Shown here piece by piece: positions 1-5,984 of a stretch of 9,952 nt of DNA; position 1 is the stretch's first letter, and the number at the start of each line of letters is the position of its first letter. The stretch spans positions 1 to 9,952 of the forward strand of contig JAEWOG010000003.1 in NCBI GenBank assembly GCA_023460975.1. Reading direction: 5' to 3'. The notes under the pieces are model-generated. The model did not search any database. It had not been told where the DNA came from and saw only the letters and a program-made list of their open reading frames with translations. The stretch is from Actinomycetes bacterium (GTDB lineage: Bacteria > Actinomycetota > Actinomycetes > Propionibacteriales > Nocardioidaceae). The translations under genes and the position numbers were made by a program.

Positions 1-27
1 ATACAAACCCGCACCCATACGTACGGA

Positions 28-120
28 TCCGTATGACACCCCGCCAGCAGACGCCGATCCGTATGACGCATGGACCCAACGCACCAGTTCGCATGACACA
101 GGGACCCACAGAAACACAGG
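28..120. repeat. Degenerate 30-bp-spaced repeat in the non-coding left edge
   Basis: No gene is visible in bases 1-160. GTATGAC or GCATGAC recurs at 31, 61 and 91, exactly 30 bp apart. The best pair, 58-78 and 88-108, shares 17 of 21 bases, with the form TCCGTATGACGCATGGACCC. GATCCGTATGAC occurs at both 27-38 and 56-67. The 12-bp palindrome TACGGATCCGTA lies at 22-33. The region is downstream of the siderophore-interacting protein gene, so it may act as its 3' region, but no hairpin followed by a T-run is visible. It could also be chance similarity in a low-complexity tract. Confidence 0.35.
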
Positions 121-160
121 ACCCACACCAGCGGGCCAGCATGACGCGAGCAGAGGACCT

Positions 161-1111
161 TCAGGACTTCATCGAGACCCCGCGGCGCCAGTAGCCCATG
201 AAGGCGACCTGGCTCCGGTCGATGCCGCATTCGCGAACCAGGTGGCGCCGCAGCGCCGTGACGACTCCGGACTCGCCCGCGATCCACGCATACAGCTCAG
301 CCTCCGCGGCCGCGTCGCCGACTTCCTCGCCCGTGGACGAGTACGTCGGGGTCTCCCAGATGTCCTCGGCGCCGCCGACGGTTTCCTCGCGCAGGTCGAG
401 CGAGGTGACGTCGACGGTGTCCAGGTGCGCGGTCACGGCCGTTGCCAGCGCGGCGCCGTGCTCACCCGTACGCACCAGCCATGTCACGTCGACGCCGACA
501 GGGTGCCGGACATCCTGGATGTCGCCAGCATCGGGCACCTCCATGAACGCGACGCCACGGGCGTCGTCACCGAGTTGTTCGAGCACCGCGCAGATCGCGG
601 GGACGGCGGTCTCGTCTCCGGCGAGCAGCAGCGTGGACCCGGCCGGCGGGGCGAACTCGATCCCGCCGAACGGCTGCCCGCGCCTCGGCAGCAGTACCAC
701 CGCGGCGTCTCCGACGACGGCCCGTTCAGCCCACTGCGCGCCGGGGCCAGAGTCGCCATCGTGCACGGCGATGTCGACGACCAGGAGGGTGTCCGCGCCG
801 CTTCCTCGCAGTTCGCGCAGCGTGTACGTACGCATGTGGCCTCGCTCGCCCACGGGTCGGTCGAGCCAGGTCCCGAGCCAGCTGGCCTCAGCGCCCTCGA
901 CCGAGGTCAGGCCGCCGGTGTCGGGGTCGGGCACCACGAGCTTGAAGCGCTGGTCCCACCACCGCCCGTCGCTCTCATCGGGGAGTCCGACGTCGGCGAG
1001 CTCGGGGGCGGCGAGCTCGAGCCGGACGAACGTCGGCGAGATTCGCTCCGCGCTGGCAACCCGGACGCGTGCAAGCACCCAGGGGAGCACGTCGGTGGTG
1101 GTGGCAGTCAT
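161..1111 (-). CDS. Siderophore-interacting protein, FAD-dependent ferric-siderophore reductase family
   Basis: The 316-residue product matches the SIP/ViuB family of cytosolic flavoproteins, which release iron from imported ferric siderophores by reducing Fe(III) with NAD(P)H. Residues about 14-150 form the FAD-binding barrel; RTYT at 94-97 is the R-x-Y-[ST] flavin-binding motif. The C-terminal SIP domain follows, with GDETAVPAI at 165-173 and the family's terminal YWRRG at 307-311. Length is slightly above the usual 250-290, partly from an acidic insert around residues 43-75. The ATG at 1111 is chosen because GGAGGG (complement of 1115-1120) sits just upstream and the family N-terminus begins here. 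A DtxR/IdeR box at 1132-1150 lies about 20 bp before the start, implying repression when iron is plentiful. dcd lies 55 bp upstream on the same strand, but the iron box suggests an independent transcript. The exact siderophore cannot be told. Confidence 0.93.
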   Translation of the reverse strand: MTATTTDVLPWVLARVRVASAERISPTFVRLELAAPELADVGLPDESDGRWWDQRFKLVVPDPDTGGLTSVEGAEASWLGTWLDRPVGERGHMRTYTLRELRGSGADTLLVVDIAVHDGDSGPGAQWAERAVVGDAAVVLLPRRGQPFGGIEFAPPAGSTLLLAGDETAVPAICAVLEQLGDDARGVAFMEVPDAGDIQDVRHPVGVDVTWLVRTGEHGAALATAVTAHLDTVDVTSLDLREETVGGAEDIWETPTYSSTGEEVGDAAAEAELYAWIAGESGVVTALRRHLVRECGIDRSQVAFMGYWRRGVSMKS

Positions 1112-1131
1112 CGGCCCTCCGCTTCGATTGA

Positions 1132-1150
1132 TTAGGCAAGCCTAACCTAA
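1132..1150 (-). promoter_or_regulatory. Iron box (DtxR/IdeR operator) of the siderophore-interacting protein gene
   Basis: The plus strand reads TTAGGCAAGCCTAACCTAA. It matches the established 19-bp DtxR/IdeR consensus TTAGGTTAGGCTAACCTAA at 16 of 19 positions, with one half-site perfect. It stands 20 bp upstream of the ATG, where a bound Fe(II)-regulator would block the promoter. The neighbouring gene's role in iron release supports the call. Confidence 0.9.
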
Positions 1151-1166
1151 ACGACAGGGCTCGGCG

Positions 1167-1745
1167 TCACTCGATCCGGGTGCGGTGGAAGTTCGCGTAC
1201 GAACGCGACGGGGTCGGCCCCCGCTGGTTCTGGTACCGCGATCCGTACGCCGACGAGCCGTACGGCTGCTCGGCCGGCGAGGTGAGGTTGAAGAAGCACA
1301 GCTGGCCGATCTTCATGCCCGGGTAGAGCTTGATCGGGAGCGTCGCGACGTTGGCCAACTCGAGCGTGACGTGACCAGTGAAGCCCGGGTCGACGAACCC
1401 GGCCGTCGCGTGGGTGAGCAGCCCCAAGCGCCCCAGCGACGACTTGCCCTCCACTCGCGCCGCCACGTCGCCACCGAGGCCGACGACCTCGTACGTCGAC
1501 CCGAGGACGAACTCGCCCGGGTGGAGGATGAACGGCTCCTCGCCCTGCGTCGAGACCTCGCGGGTCAGGTCCGACTGGTCGACGGCGGGATCGATGTGCG
1601 GATAGCGGTGGTTCTCGAAGACGCGGAAGAACTTGTCCAGGCGGATGTCCACGCTCGACGGCTGCAGCATCTCCACGTCCCACGGATCGAGGGTGATCCG
1701 GCCGGAGTCGAGAGAGGAACGAATGTCGCGGTCACTGAGGAGCAC
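1167..1745 (-). CDS. dcd: dCTP deaminase, probably bifunctional dCTP deaminase/dUTPase (dUMP-forming)
   Basis: The 192-residue product is clearly a dCTP deaminase, which supplies dUMP for thymidylate synthesis in the cytosol. RVEGKSSLGRLGL at 97-109 is the nucleotide/phosphate-binding segment, E129 in LELAN is the expected catalytic glutamate, and THATAG at 111-116 with A115 matches the mycobacterial enzyme that also hydrolyses the triphosphate, going from dCTP straight to dUMP. The C-terminal YGSRYQ...GPTPSRSY segment is the lid that closes over the nucleotide. The GTG at 1745 gives the family N-terminus LLSDRDI; the reading frame stays open to a TTG at 1817 but the extra 24 residues have no family match. 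A TACGTT -10 six bases upstream suggests a leaderless transcript. It is divergent from the GDSL hydrolase, 79 bp away. Bifunctionality is inferred from sequence resemblance. Confidence 0.96.
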   Translation of the reverse strand: MLLSDRDIRSSLDSGRITLDPWDVEMLQPSSVDIRLDKFFRVFENHRYPHIDPAVDQSDLTREVSTQGEEPFILHPGEFVLGSTYEVVGLGGDVAARVEGKSSLGRLGLLTHATAGFVDPGFTGHVTLELANVATLPIKLYPGMKIGQLCFFNLTSPAEQPYGSSAYGSRYQNQRGPTPSRSYANFHRTRIE

Positions 1746-1751
1746 GCGGCC

Positions 1752-1757
1752 AACGTA
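1752..1757 (-). promoter_or_regulatory. -10 element of dcd, leaderless arrangement
   Basis: On the minus strand TACGTT (TAnnnT) lies six bases before the GTG at 1745, with no Shine-Dalgarno between. This spacing would place the transcription start at or beside the start codon, as in many actinobacterial leaderless genes. Confidence 0.5.
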
Positions 1758-1812
1758 GCGCCTCCCGCGCACGTTCGAGGAGGGCGAAGCACGAACCCTG
1801 CCCCCCGCGCCG

Positions 1813-1818
1813 CACAAT
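1813..1818 (+). promoter_or_regulatory. -10 element of the GDSL hydrolase gene, leaderless arrangement
   Basis: CACAAT lies six bases before the GTG at 1825. The same hexamer at the same distance precedes the Rrf2 gene (7162-7167, minus strand). No properly spaced Shine-Dalgarno is present; GGACGG touches the start codon directly. Confidence 0.45.
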
Positions 1819-1824
1819 GGACGG

Positions 1825-2589
1825 GTGACATTCTCTCGTTACGTAGCCCTGGGCGACTCCTTCACCGAAGGAGTCGGCGACAACGACCCCGGCCGCCCCA
1901 ACGGCCTGCGCGGGTGGGCGGACCGTACGGCCGAGGTGCTGGCACGCAGCAACCCCGACTTCACGTACGCCAACCTCGCCATCCGGGGGCGCAAGCTCGG
2001 CCCGATCCTCGACGAGCAGCTCGACGCCGGGCTGGCGCTCGACCCCGACCTCGTCTCGATCCATGCCGGCGGCAACGACGTGCTGCGCCCCAAGATCGAC
2101 ATCGACGCGCTCGCGGCCCGCTACGACGAGGCGATCGCGCGTCTGGTCGACTCCGGGGCCACGGTCGTCATGTTCACCATCTTCGACCCGGGGTCCACAG
2201 GGATCTACGCGGCCGTGCGCGGCCGCATGGCCCTGTTCAACGAGTGGGTCCGCGAGATCGCCGAGGCCCGCAACGTACGTCTGGTCGACATGTGGCGGAT
2301 GCGGGAGTACGACCTGGCCAAGGTCATGGACACCGACCGCATGCACATGAACGCGATGGGGCACACGATGATGGCGGGGCGCGTGCTCGATGCGCTCGAG
2401 GTCGAGCATGACCTGCGCCCGGACTTCGACTCGGTCAGCCTGCCGCAGCTGACGCGCCGCGAGCAGCGCGCCGAGAACGCGCGATGGGCCAAGGAGTTCC
2501 TCGGCCCGTGGATCCACCGCCGGCTCACGGGGCGCTCGTCGGGCGACACGGTGACGCCGAAGCGCCCCACACTGCTGCCGGTGGACTGA
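1825..2589 (+). CDS. SGNH/GDSL-family hydrolase (esterase/lipase type), cytoplasmic
   Basis: The 254-residue product carries all four SGNH blocks: block I GDSFTEG with nucleophile S12, block II glycine G55 in NLAIRGR, block III GGND at 82-85 with oxyanion-hole N84, and block V D171-x-x-H174 in DRMH. The catalytic triad is therefore S12, D171 and H174. The family hydrolyses ester or thioester bonds in lipids, acetylated sugars or other acyl groups; the substrate cannot be read from the sequence. No signal peptide or membrane segment is visible, so it probably acts inside the cell. Residues after about 205 are a charged tail rich in Arg, outside the core fold. The GTG start at 1825 puts block I at residue 10, as usual for the family. 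The gene is divergent from dcd and is followed 46 bp later by tRNA-Gly. Confidence 0.92.
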   Translation: MTFSRYVALGDSFTEGVGDNDPGRPNGLRGWADRTAEVLARSNPDFTYANLAIRGRKLGPILDEQLDAGLALDPDLVSIHAGGNDVLRPKIDIDALAARYDEAIARLVDSGATVVMFTIFDPGSTGIYAAVRGRMALFNEWVREIAEARNVRLVDMWRMREYDLAKVMDTDRMHMNAMGHTMMAGRVLDALEVEHDLRPDFDSVSLPQLTRREQRAENARWAKEFLGPWIHRRLTGRSSGDTVTPKRPTLLPVD

Positions 2590-2607
2590 GCACGGCGGCG
2601 GGTCGGG

Positions 2608-2613
2608 TACGAT
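2608..2613 (+). promoter_or_regulatory. Probable -10 element of tRNA-Gly
   Basis: TACGAT fits TAnnnT and ends 22 bases before the mature tRNA 5' end, leaving a short 5' leader for RNase P. The leader contains CTGGC-TT-GCCAG at 2621-2632. No convincing -35 is seen. Confidence 0.4.
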
Positions 2614-2635
2614 TCCCACGCTGGCTTGCCAGCAT

Positions 2636-2711
2636 GCGGACGTAGCTCAGTTGGTAGAGCGCGACCTTCCCAAGGTCGATGTCGCGAGTTCGAGTCTCGT
2701 CGTCCGCTCCA
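2636..2711 (+). tRNA. tRNA-Gly, anticodon CCC
   Basis: The 76-nt gene folds as a full cloverleaf. The acceptor stem pairs GCGGACG (2636-2642) with CGTCCGC (2701-2707). The D stem is GCTC/GAGC, the anticodon stem CGACC/GGTCG, and the T arm GCGAG-TTCGAGT-CTCGT with one G-U pair. The anticodon loop TTCCCAA places CCC at 2669-2671, which reads the glycine codon GGG. The discriminator is T2708 and the CCA tail (2709-2711) is encoded. The last four bases are also the first four of the 111-bp repeat copy at 2708-2818. Confidence 0.97.
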
Positions 2712-2818
2712 CCCCACCTCAAGTAACGCGCGTTTATCGCGCACTTCCCCTGCGTCATGGCGCAGCGGCACGGGCCACAACAGCGCGGCAGTTCCGCCGG
2801 GCGGTGGTCGTACGTTCC
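2708..2818. repeat. 111-bp dispersed intergenic repeat, copy A
   Basis: This segment aligns without gaps to 4374-4484 at 96 of 111 positions (hand alignment). The central 41 bp (2723-2763), from GTAACGCGCGTTTATCGCGC to CATGGCGC, differs at one base. It contains a small conserved hairpin, GCGCG-TTTAT-CGCGC. It starts at the 3' end of tRNA-Gly and ends in TCGTACGTTCC, which keeps a TAnnnT word like the promoter in copy B. It encodes no plausible protein. A mobile or amplified intergenic element, a conserved RNA or a promoter module are all possible. Confidence 0.85.
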
Positions 2819-2822
2819 ACGC

Positions 2823-2853
2823 ACGAAGGCCCGAGATCACCCGGGGCCTTCGT
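2823..2853. terminator. Strong hairpin between tRNA-Gly and the convergent lipoprotein gene
   Basis: ACGAAGGCCC (2823-2832) pairs perfectly with GGGCCTTCGT (2844-2853) across an 11-base loop. It lies 13 bp beyond the lipoprotein stop codon and downstream of the tRNA, so it could end transcription from both sides. There is no long T-run, which is common for high-GC actinobacterial terminators. Confidence 0.7.
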
Positions 2854-2866
2854 CGGTGAGTACGCC

Positions 2867-3592
2867 TCACGCAGTGCAGGGATCGCCCTCGCGCGGGGAG
2901 CTGCCGCTGGAGGCGGTGACCTTGTCGGAGTCGTCGAACCAGACCGTGTACGAGTCCTGGTTGAGGTACCAGCCGAGCTCGGTCTGACCGTCCTCGTCCA
3001 CGCCCTCCTCGGTGGGCGCGCCCATCAGACCCTCGACCTCGGCACGGGTGGAGCCCACCTCGACGCCGCAGAATGCCTTGGCGATCGCCAGGGCCTCGTC
3101 CTCGCTGACCTCCTTGGGCTTCGTGAAGGAGCCGTCCTCGCCGGCCGAGGGCTCCTCGACGTCGCCGTCGAGGACCCACACGCCGTCGGCGATGACCAGC
3201 GCGTACGACCCGCCGAAGCCCTCGATCTCGTGGGTGACGACGGCGACGGCAGCACCGGACTCACCCGCGCTCACCTCGACCGTCGTCTTGCTGATGTCCA
3301 TCAACGGCTCGCCGTCGGTGAGCAGAGGCTTGAGGGCCTCGACGCGCTCGGCGCAGGTCTCGACGCCGTTCTCCTCGTTGAGGAGCGTTGCGTACGCCTC
3401 CGACTCGTGGTCGCACGCCGCGGCGTCGGCGGAGAAGCTCTTCTCGAAGTAGGCGAGGACGATGCTCTTGGCGTCATCCAGCGACGGCCCGGCCTCGGCC
3501 GCCTTCTTCTCGGGAGCGTCGGTGTCGCCGCCGCACGCGGTCAGGACGAGGCTGCACGCGGCGAGCGCGAGCGCGGCTGTACGGAACTTCAC
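2867..3592 (-). CDS. Secreted lipoprotein, function unknown, with a possible BamE-like C-terminal domain
   Basis: The 241-residue product starts with a lipoprotein signal: MKFRT, a hydrophobic run, and lipobox LTAC with the lipidated cysteine at C20. It should be anchored to the outer face of the membrane. GTG 3592 is chosen because GGAGGT (complement of 3601-3606) lies eight bases upstream and the signal peptide begins there. Residues about 30-150 (a helix with YFEKSF, then beta-rich VVTHEIEGFGGSYALVIADG) look like an NTF2-type fold. Residues 179-235, with VGSTRAEVEGLMGAP followed by WYLNQDSYTVWF, resemble the SmpA/BamE-like pattern of G-x-T-x-x-E-V...G-x-P then strands. Both fold calls are inference. 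Four cysteines beyond C20 could form two disulfides. It is divergent from the TetR gene across 151 bp holding palindromes and may be its target. Confidence 0.85.
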   Translation of the reverse strand: MKFRTAALALAACSLVLTACGGDTDAPEKKAAEAGPSLDDAKSIVLAYFEKSFSADAAACDHESEAYATLLNEENGVETCAERVEALKPLLTDGEPLMDISKTTVEVSAGESGAAVAVVTHEIEGFGGSYALVIADGVWVLDGDVEEPSAGEDGSFTKPKEVSEDEALAIAKAFCGVEVGSTRAEVEGLMGAPTEEGVDEDGQTELGWYLNQDSYTVWFDDSDKVTASSGSSPREGDPCTA

Positions 3593-3600
3593 GGGATCAG

Positions 3601-3606
3601 ACCTCC
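3601..3606 (-). promoter_or_regulatory. Shine-Dalgarno fixing the lipoprotein GTG start
   Basis: On the minus strand GGAGGT stands eight bases before the GTG at 3592. This favours that start over in-frame codons upstream, which would place an arginine-rich extension before the signal peptide. Confidence 0.85.
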
Positions 3607-3673
3607 ATGGTCGTGGTCGTACGCGCATGACCCCCGAGATCGCGCCGCCCGGATGGCAGCGCAGCGTCGCGTG

Positions 3674-3713
3674 TTAGTGCAACCGTACTACTTATGCACA
3701 CATGGCACTAAGT
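3674..3713. promoter_or_regulatory. Candidate TetR operator between the lipoprotein and TetR genes
   Basis: The AT-rich stretch holds TTAGTGC (3674-3680) and its exact complement GCACTAA (3705-3711), 24 bp apart. A tighter imperfect dyad runs 3690-3713: ACTTATGC and GCACTAAGT around ACACATG. TetR regulators commonly bind such dyads in the intergenic space shared with a divergent target. The site lies upstream of the TetR -10 at 3731 and on the lipoprotein's upstream side. Confidence 0.5.
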
Positions 3714-3730
3714 TGTGCGGACGGCTGACC

Positions 3731-3736
3731 TAGGGT
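3731..3736 (+). promoter_or_regulatory. -10 element of the TetR gene, leaderless arrangement
   Basis: TAGGGT is followed by seven bases and the ATG at 3744. No Shine-Dalgarno precedes the ATG. This placement supports ATG 3744 over the in-frame GTG at 3735, which overlaps the -10. Confidence 0.55.
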
Positions 3737-3743
3737 GGTCGCC

Positions 3744-4373
3744 ATGCCCGCCGCCCCTCCTTCCGTACCCGGGTCGCGTCAGGAGCGGCGCAAGGCCGAG
3801 ACCCGGAGCCGCATCGTGGCCGCGGCAGATGCGCTCTTCCAGGAACGCGGCTACGCGGACACCTCCATTGACGACATCGCACGCTCCGCCGACGTCGCCG
3901 TACGCACGATCTACCTGCACTTCGAGTCCAAAGCGGCGATCATGCTGGACTACTTCGACGGCTGGGTGGACGCCTTCGTGGCCGCCGTCCTGGCGCGCCC
4001 GATCGAGGAGCCGATCCAGGACACCCTGGCCGCAGCCATGGCCGCCATGGCCGAGGAGGGCTGGATCGACCGCGTCGAGACCGACGAGCAGCGGCTCCAC
4101 CCGCTGGTCGAGCACATCGGCTCGGGCCCGCTCGACATCGCAGGGCACGTACTGCAGCGCTGGACCCACACGCTGACCCAGCTCATCGATGACGCGTACG
4201 CGCGCGGCGAGGGCCCGGTGGACCCCGTCGCCGCGCAGGCGCGCGCGATCTCGGTGTTCGCGTTCTGGTTCGGCGCGATGACGGTGGCGCGCGAGAGGCA
4301 GCGGGGCACCGCCGTACCCCCCGAGGCCAACGGGGCAGCCATCCTCGACCGGATCGTCTCCGGCCAGGTCTGA
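3744..4373 (+). CDS. TetR-family transcriptional regulator
   Basis: The 209-residue product has a typical TetR N-terminal DNA-binding domain at about 15-65: RRKAETRSRIVAAADALF, then GY-x-x-TSIDDIA (36-46) and the recognition helix with VAVRTIYLHFESK (51-63). The remainder is a helical ligand-binding and dimerisation domain that is too divergent to name a ligand. Start choice: ATG 3744 lies seven bases after a TAGGGT -10; GTG 3735 would add only three residues. It is divergent from the lipoprotein gene, with palindromes between, so autoregulation and control of the lipoprotein gene are plausible. Its stop codon is followed immediately by copy B of the 111-bp repeat. Confidence 0.93.
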   Translation: MPAAPPSVPGSRQERRKAETRSRIVAAADALFQERGYADTSIDDIARSADVAVRTIYLHFESKAAIMLDYFDGWVDAFVAAVLARPIEEPIQDTLAAAMAAMAEEGWIDRVETDEQRLHPLVEHIGSGPLDIAGHVLQRWTHTLTQLIDDAYARGEGPVDPVAAQARAISVFAFWFGAMTVARERQRGTAVPPEANGAAILDRIVSGQV

Positions 4374-4484
4374 TCCACCCGACCTCATGTAACGCGCGTT
4401 TATCGCGCACCTCCCCTGCGTCATGGCGCCGCGCCACGGGCCAGAACCGCGCGGAGGTTCCGCCGAGGAGACGTCGTACGCTCC
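4374..4484. repeat. 111-bp dispersed intergenic repeat, copy B
   Basis: This is the partner of 2708-2818, at 96 of 111 identical positions with no gaps. It starts on the base after the TetR stop codon and ends five bases before the DUF2461 start codon, so it fills the gap between these genes almost exactly. Its last bases include TACGCT, the apparent -10 of the DUF2461 gene. The hairpin GCGCG-TTTAT-CGCGC is unchanged from copy A. Confidence 0.85.
4477..4482 (+). promoter_or_regulatory. -10 element of the DUF2461 gene, carried by the repeat
   Basis: TACGCT lies six bases before the GTG at 4489. The equivalent position of copy A (2811-2816) reads TACGTT, also a TAnnnT word, but the aligned start codon position there (2823-2825) is ACG, the first bases of the terminator hairpin. 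Confidence 0.45.
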
Positions 4485-4488
4485 GTAC

Positions 4489-5118
4489 GTGACCTTCAAC
4501 GGCTTCCCCGTCGCCGCCCTCGACTTCTACGACGACCTCGAGATGGACAACACCAAGTCCTTCTGGGAGGCCCACAAGGCGACGTACAAGGAATCGGTCG
4601 AGGCGCCCTTCAAGGCGCTCGCCGCCGCACTCGAGCCGGAGTTCGGGTCGATGAAGATCTTCCGCCCCTACCGCGACGTCCGGTTCGCGAAGGACAAGAC
4701 CCCGTACAAGACGCATCAGGGCGCGTTCGTGGCCGCGGGCCCGGCGACCGGGTGGTACGTCGAACTCAGCGCGCGAGGAACACGCGTGGGCGCCGGGTTC
4801 TACGAGGCCTCGGGCTCACGCCTGGCGGCAATCCGCGAGGCGATCGACAACGACCTGCGCGGCCCACGACTCGAGCGCCTCGTGGAGTCGTACGCCGCGG
4901 CGGACTGGGAGGTGGGCGGCGAGACCCTCAAGACCTCCCCGCGCGGGTACGGCACCGACCACCCCCGCATCGGGCTGCTGCGCCACAAGCAGCTCTTCGT
5001 GGGCAAGCCGTACGGCTGGGAGTCCGACGCGATCGACGCGGGTCTCGTGGACCGGATCCGCGGCGACTGGCAGGAGTTGCGCCCGCTGGTCGAGTGGTTG
5101 GCGGACGTCAAGGACTGA
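4489..5118 (+). CDS. DUF2461 family protein (TIGR02453-like)
   Basis: The 209-residue product matches DUF2461, a widespread family of about 210-230 residues with no established biochemical role. The N-terminal FNGFP (3-7) and the segment LDFYDDLEMDNTKSFWEAHK (11-30) match the family's opening signature. The central RDVRFAKDKTPYKTH (62-76) is its most conserved block. No signal peptide or membrane segment is seen, so it is likely cytoplasmic. The GTG at 4489 puts FNGFP at the N-terminus as in relatives and follows a TACGCT -10 by six bases; the longer frame from ATG 4423 would only translate part of the 111-bp repeat. A methyltransferase follows 49 bp later with its own promoter-like sequence. 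Confidence 0.88.
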   Translation: MTFNGFPVAALDFYDDLEMDNTKSFWEAHKATYKESVEAPFKALAAALEPEFGSMKIFRPYRDVRFAKDKTPYKTHQGAFVAAGPATGWYVELSARGTRVGAGFYEASGSRLAAIREAIDNDLRGPRLERLVESYAAADWEVGGETLKTSPRGYGTDHPRIGLLRHKQLFVGKPYGWESDAIDAGLVDRIRGDWQELRPLVEWLADVKD

Positions 5119-5134
5119 CGGGTCCATCAGCCCC

Positions 5135-5140
5135 TAGGCT
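5135..5140 (+). promoter_or_regulatory. Probable -10 element of the methyltransferase gene
   Basis: TAGGCT fits TAnnnT. Transcription from about 5147 would give a leader of roughly 20 bases with the Shine-Dalgarno GGAAGG at 5156-5161, six bases before the ATG at 5168. This differs from the leaderless genes nearby. Confidence 0.5.
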
Positions 5141-5167
5141 GTGGCGCTCCCCCACGGAAGGCACCCG

Positions 5168-5968
5168 ATGAGCCGCGCTGATCTGCACGACGTCCCCGAG
5201 ACCGCCCTGTGGACACTGCGCAACCGCGCCGTGGAGGCGATGCGCCCCGGGACCCGGTTCCCCGACCCCGAGGCCGTGGCCATCTTCACCCAGCTCGCGG
5301 GCGAGGACTTCTCCCGCTTCGGCAACCCCAGCCCAGCGCACTCGCAGCGGGCGGCGGCGTTCGACACCGAGGTGCGCGACTTCCTCACGAGGCATCCCGG
5401 CGCACCCGTGGTGGCGCTCGGCGAGGGACTGCAGACTGCGTTCTGGCGGCTGGGCAAGCCCAGCGGCGGCTGGTACTCGGTGGACCTGCCCGAGTCAGTG
5501 GCCCTGGCCGAGCGAGTCCTGCCGCCCGAACCCCAGATCACGCGCCTCGCGATGTCGGCCCTCGACAGGGCCTGGCTCGACCACGTCCCGGACGGGCCGG
5601 CGGTGATCTCCGCGGAGGGGCTCTTCATGTACCTCCCGCGCGCCGACGTCCACGCCCTCATCGCCGACTGCGCGGCGCGGTTCCCCGGTGGCCGGATCGT
5701 GTACGACTCCATCCCCGCCTGGTTCAGCCGCATGACGCTGGCGGGCAAGGCGCGGCTGTCGAAGGGGTACGTGACCCCGCCGATGCCGACCAGCCAGAAG
5801 GTGAGCGACCTGCCGGACGTCGTACGGTCCATCCCCGGCGTGGCCTCCGGTCGCGAGGTTGCCGTACCGCCGGCCCGGCCGTGGGATCCGGCGCTGCTGG
5901 CCATGTCCCGCCTGCCTGGCGTACGGGACCTCAAGCCGATGATCTCCGCGCTGGAGTTCGAGGCCTGA
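5168..5968 (+). CDS. Class I SAM-dependent methyltransferase, LCM/PPM (TcmP-like) family
   Basis: The 266-residue product belongs to the leucine carboxyl methyltransferase/TcmP group, which methylates carboxylate or hydroxyl groups using S-adenosylmethionine. VVALGEGLQTAFWRL (81-95) is the glycine-rich SAM loop, WYSVDLPE (102-109) holds the acidic residue D106 expected to bind the ribose, and EGLFMYLP (150-157) is the typical later block. TLRNRAVEA (16-24) matches the family's N-terminal helix. TcmP itself makes a polyketide methyl ester, but no biosynthetic cluster surrounds this gene, so the substrate is unknown. ATG 5168 is chosen for its Shine-Dalgarno GGAAGG; the in-frame GTG at 5141 lies right after the -10. 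The gene converges on the isomerase-like gene with 16 bp between the stops, a gap containing the palindrome CCCGTACGGG (5974-5983). Confidence 0.88.
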   Translation: MSRADLHDVPETALWTLRNRAVEAMRPGTRFPDPEAVAIFTQLAGEDFSRFGNPSPAHSQRAAAFDTEVRDFLTRHPGAPVVALGEGLQTAFWRLGKPSGGWYSVDLPESVALAERVLPPEPQITRLAMSALDRAWLDHVPDGPAVISAEGLFMYLPRADVHALIADCAARFPGGRIVYDSIPAWFSRMTLAGKARLSKGYVTPPMPTSQKVSDLPDVVRSIPGVASGREVAVPPARPWDPALLAMSRLPGVRDLKPMISALEFEA

Positions 5969-5984
5969 GGCACCCCGTACGGGC

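Noticed and set aside
1746..1817. TTG 1817 as start of dCTP deaminase
   Set aside because: It would add 24 residues absent from the family and run through the dcd promoter.
2205..3179. Minus-strand 324-residue open frame across the tRNA, repeat and two gene ends
   Set aside because: It crosses the tRNA and terminator and overlaps two well-supported genes in other frames. The peptide similarity to another minus-strand frame (around 4390-4450) is just the 111-bp repeat translated.
2819..4373. A small integrated mobile element between the two 111-bp repeats
   Set aside because: No integrase, transposase or terminal inverted repeats; the TetR and lipoprotein genes look native in composition. 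Kept only as a low-interest possibility.
4423..4488. ATG 4423 as start of the DUF2461 protein
   Set aside because: The extra 22 residues are encoded by the 111-bp repeat and have no family match; GTG 4489 fits the family N-terminus and the promoter spacing.
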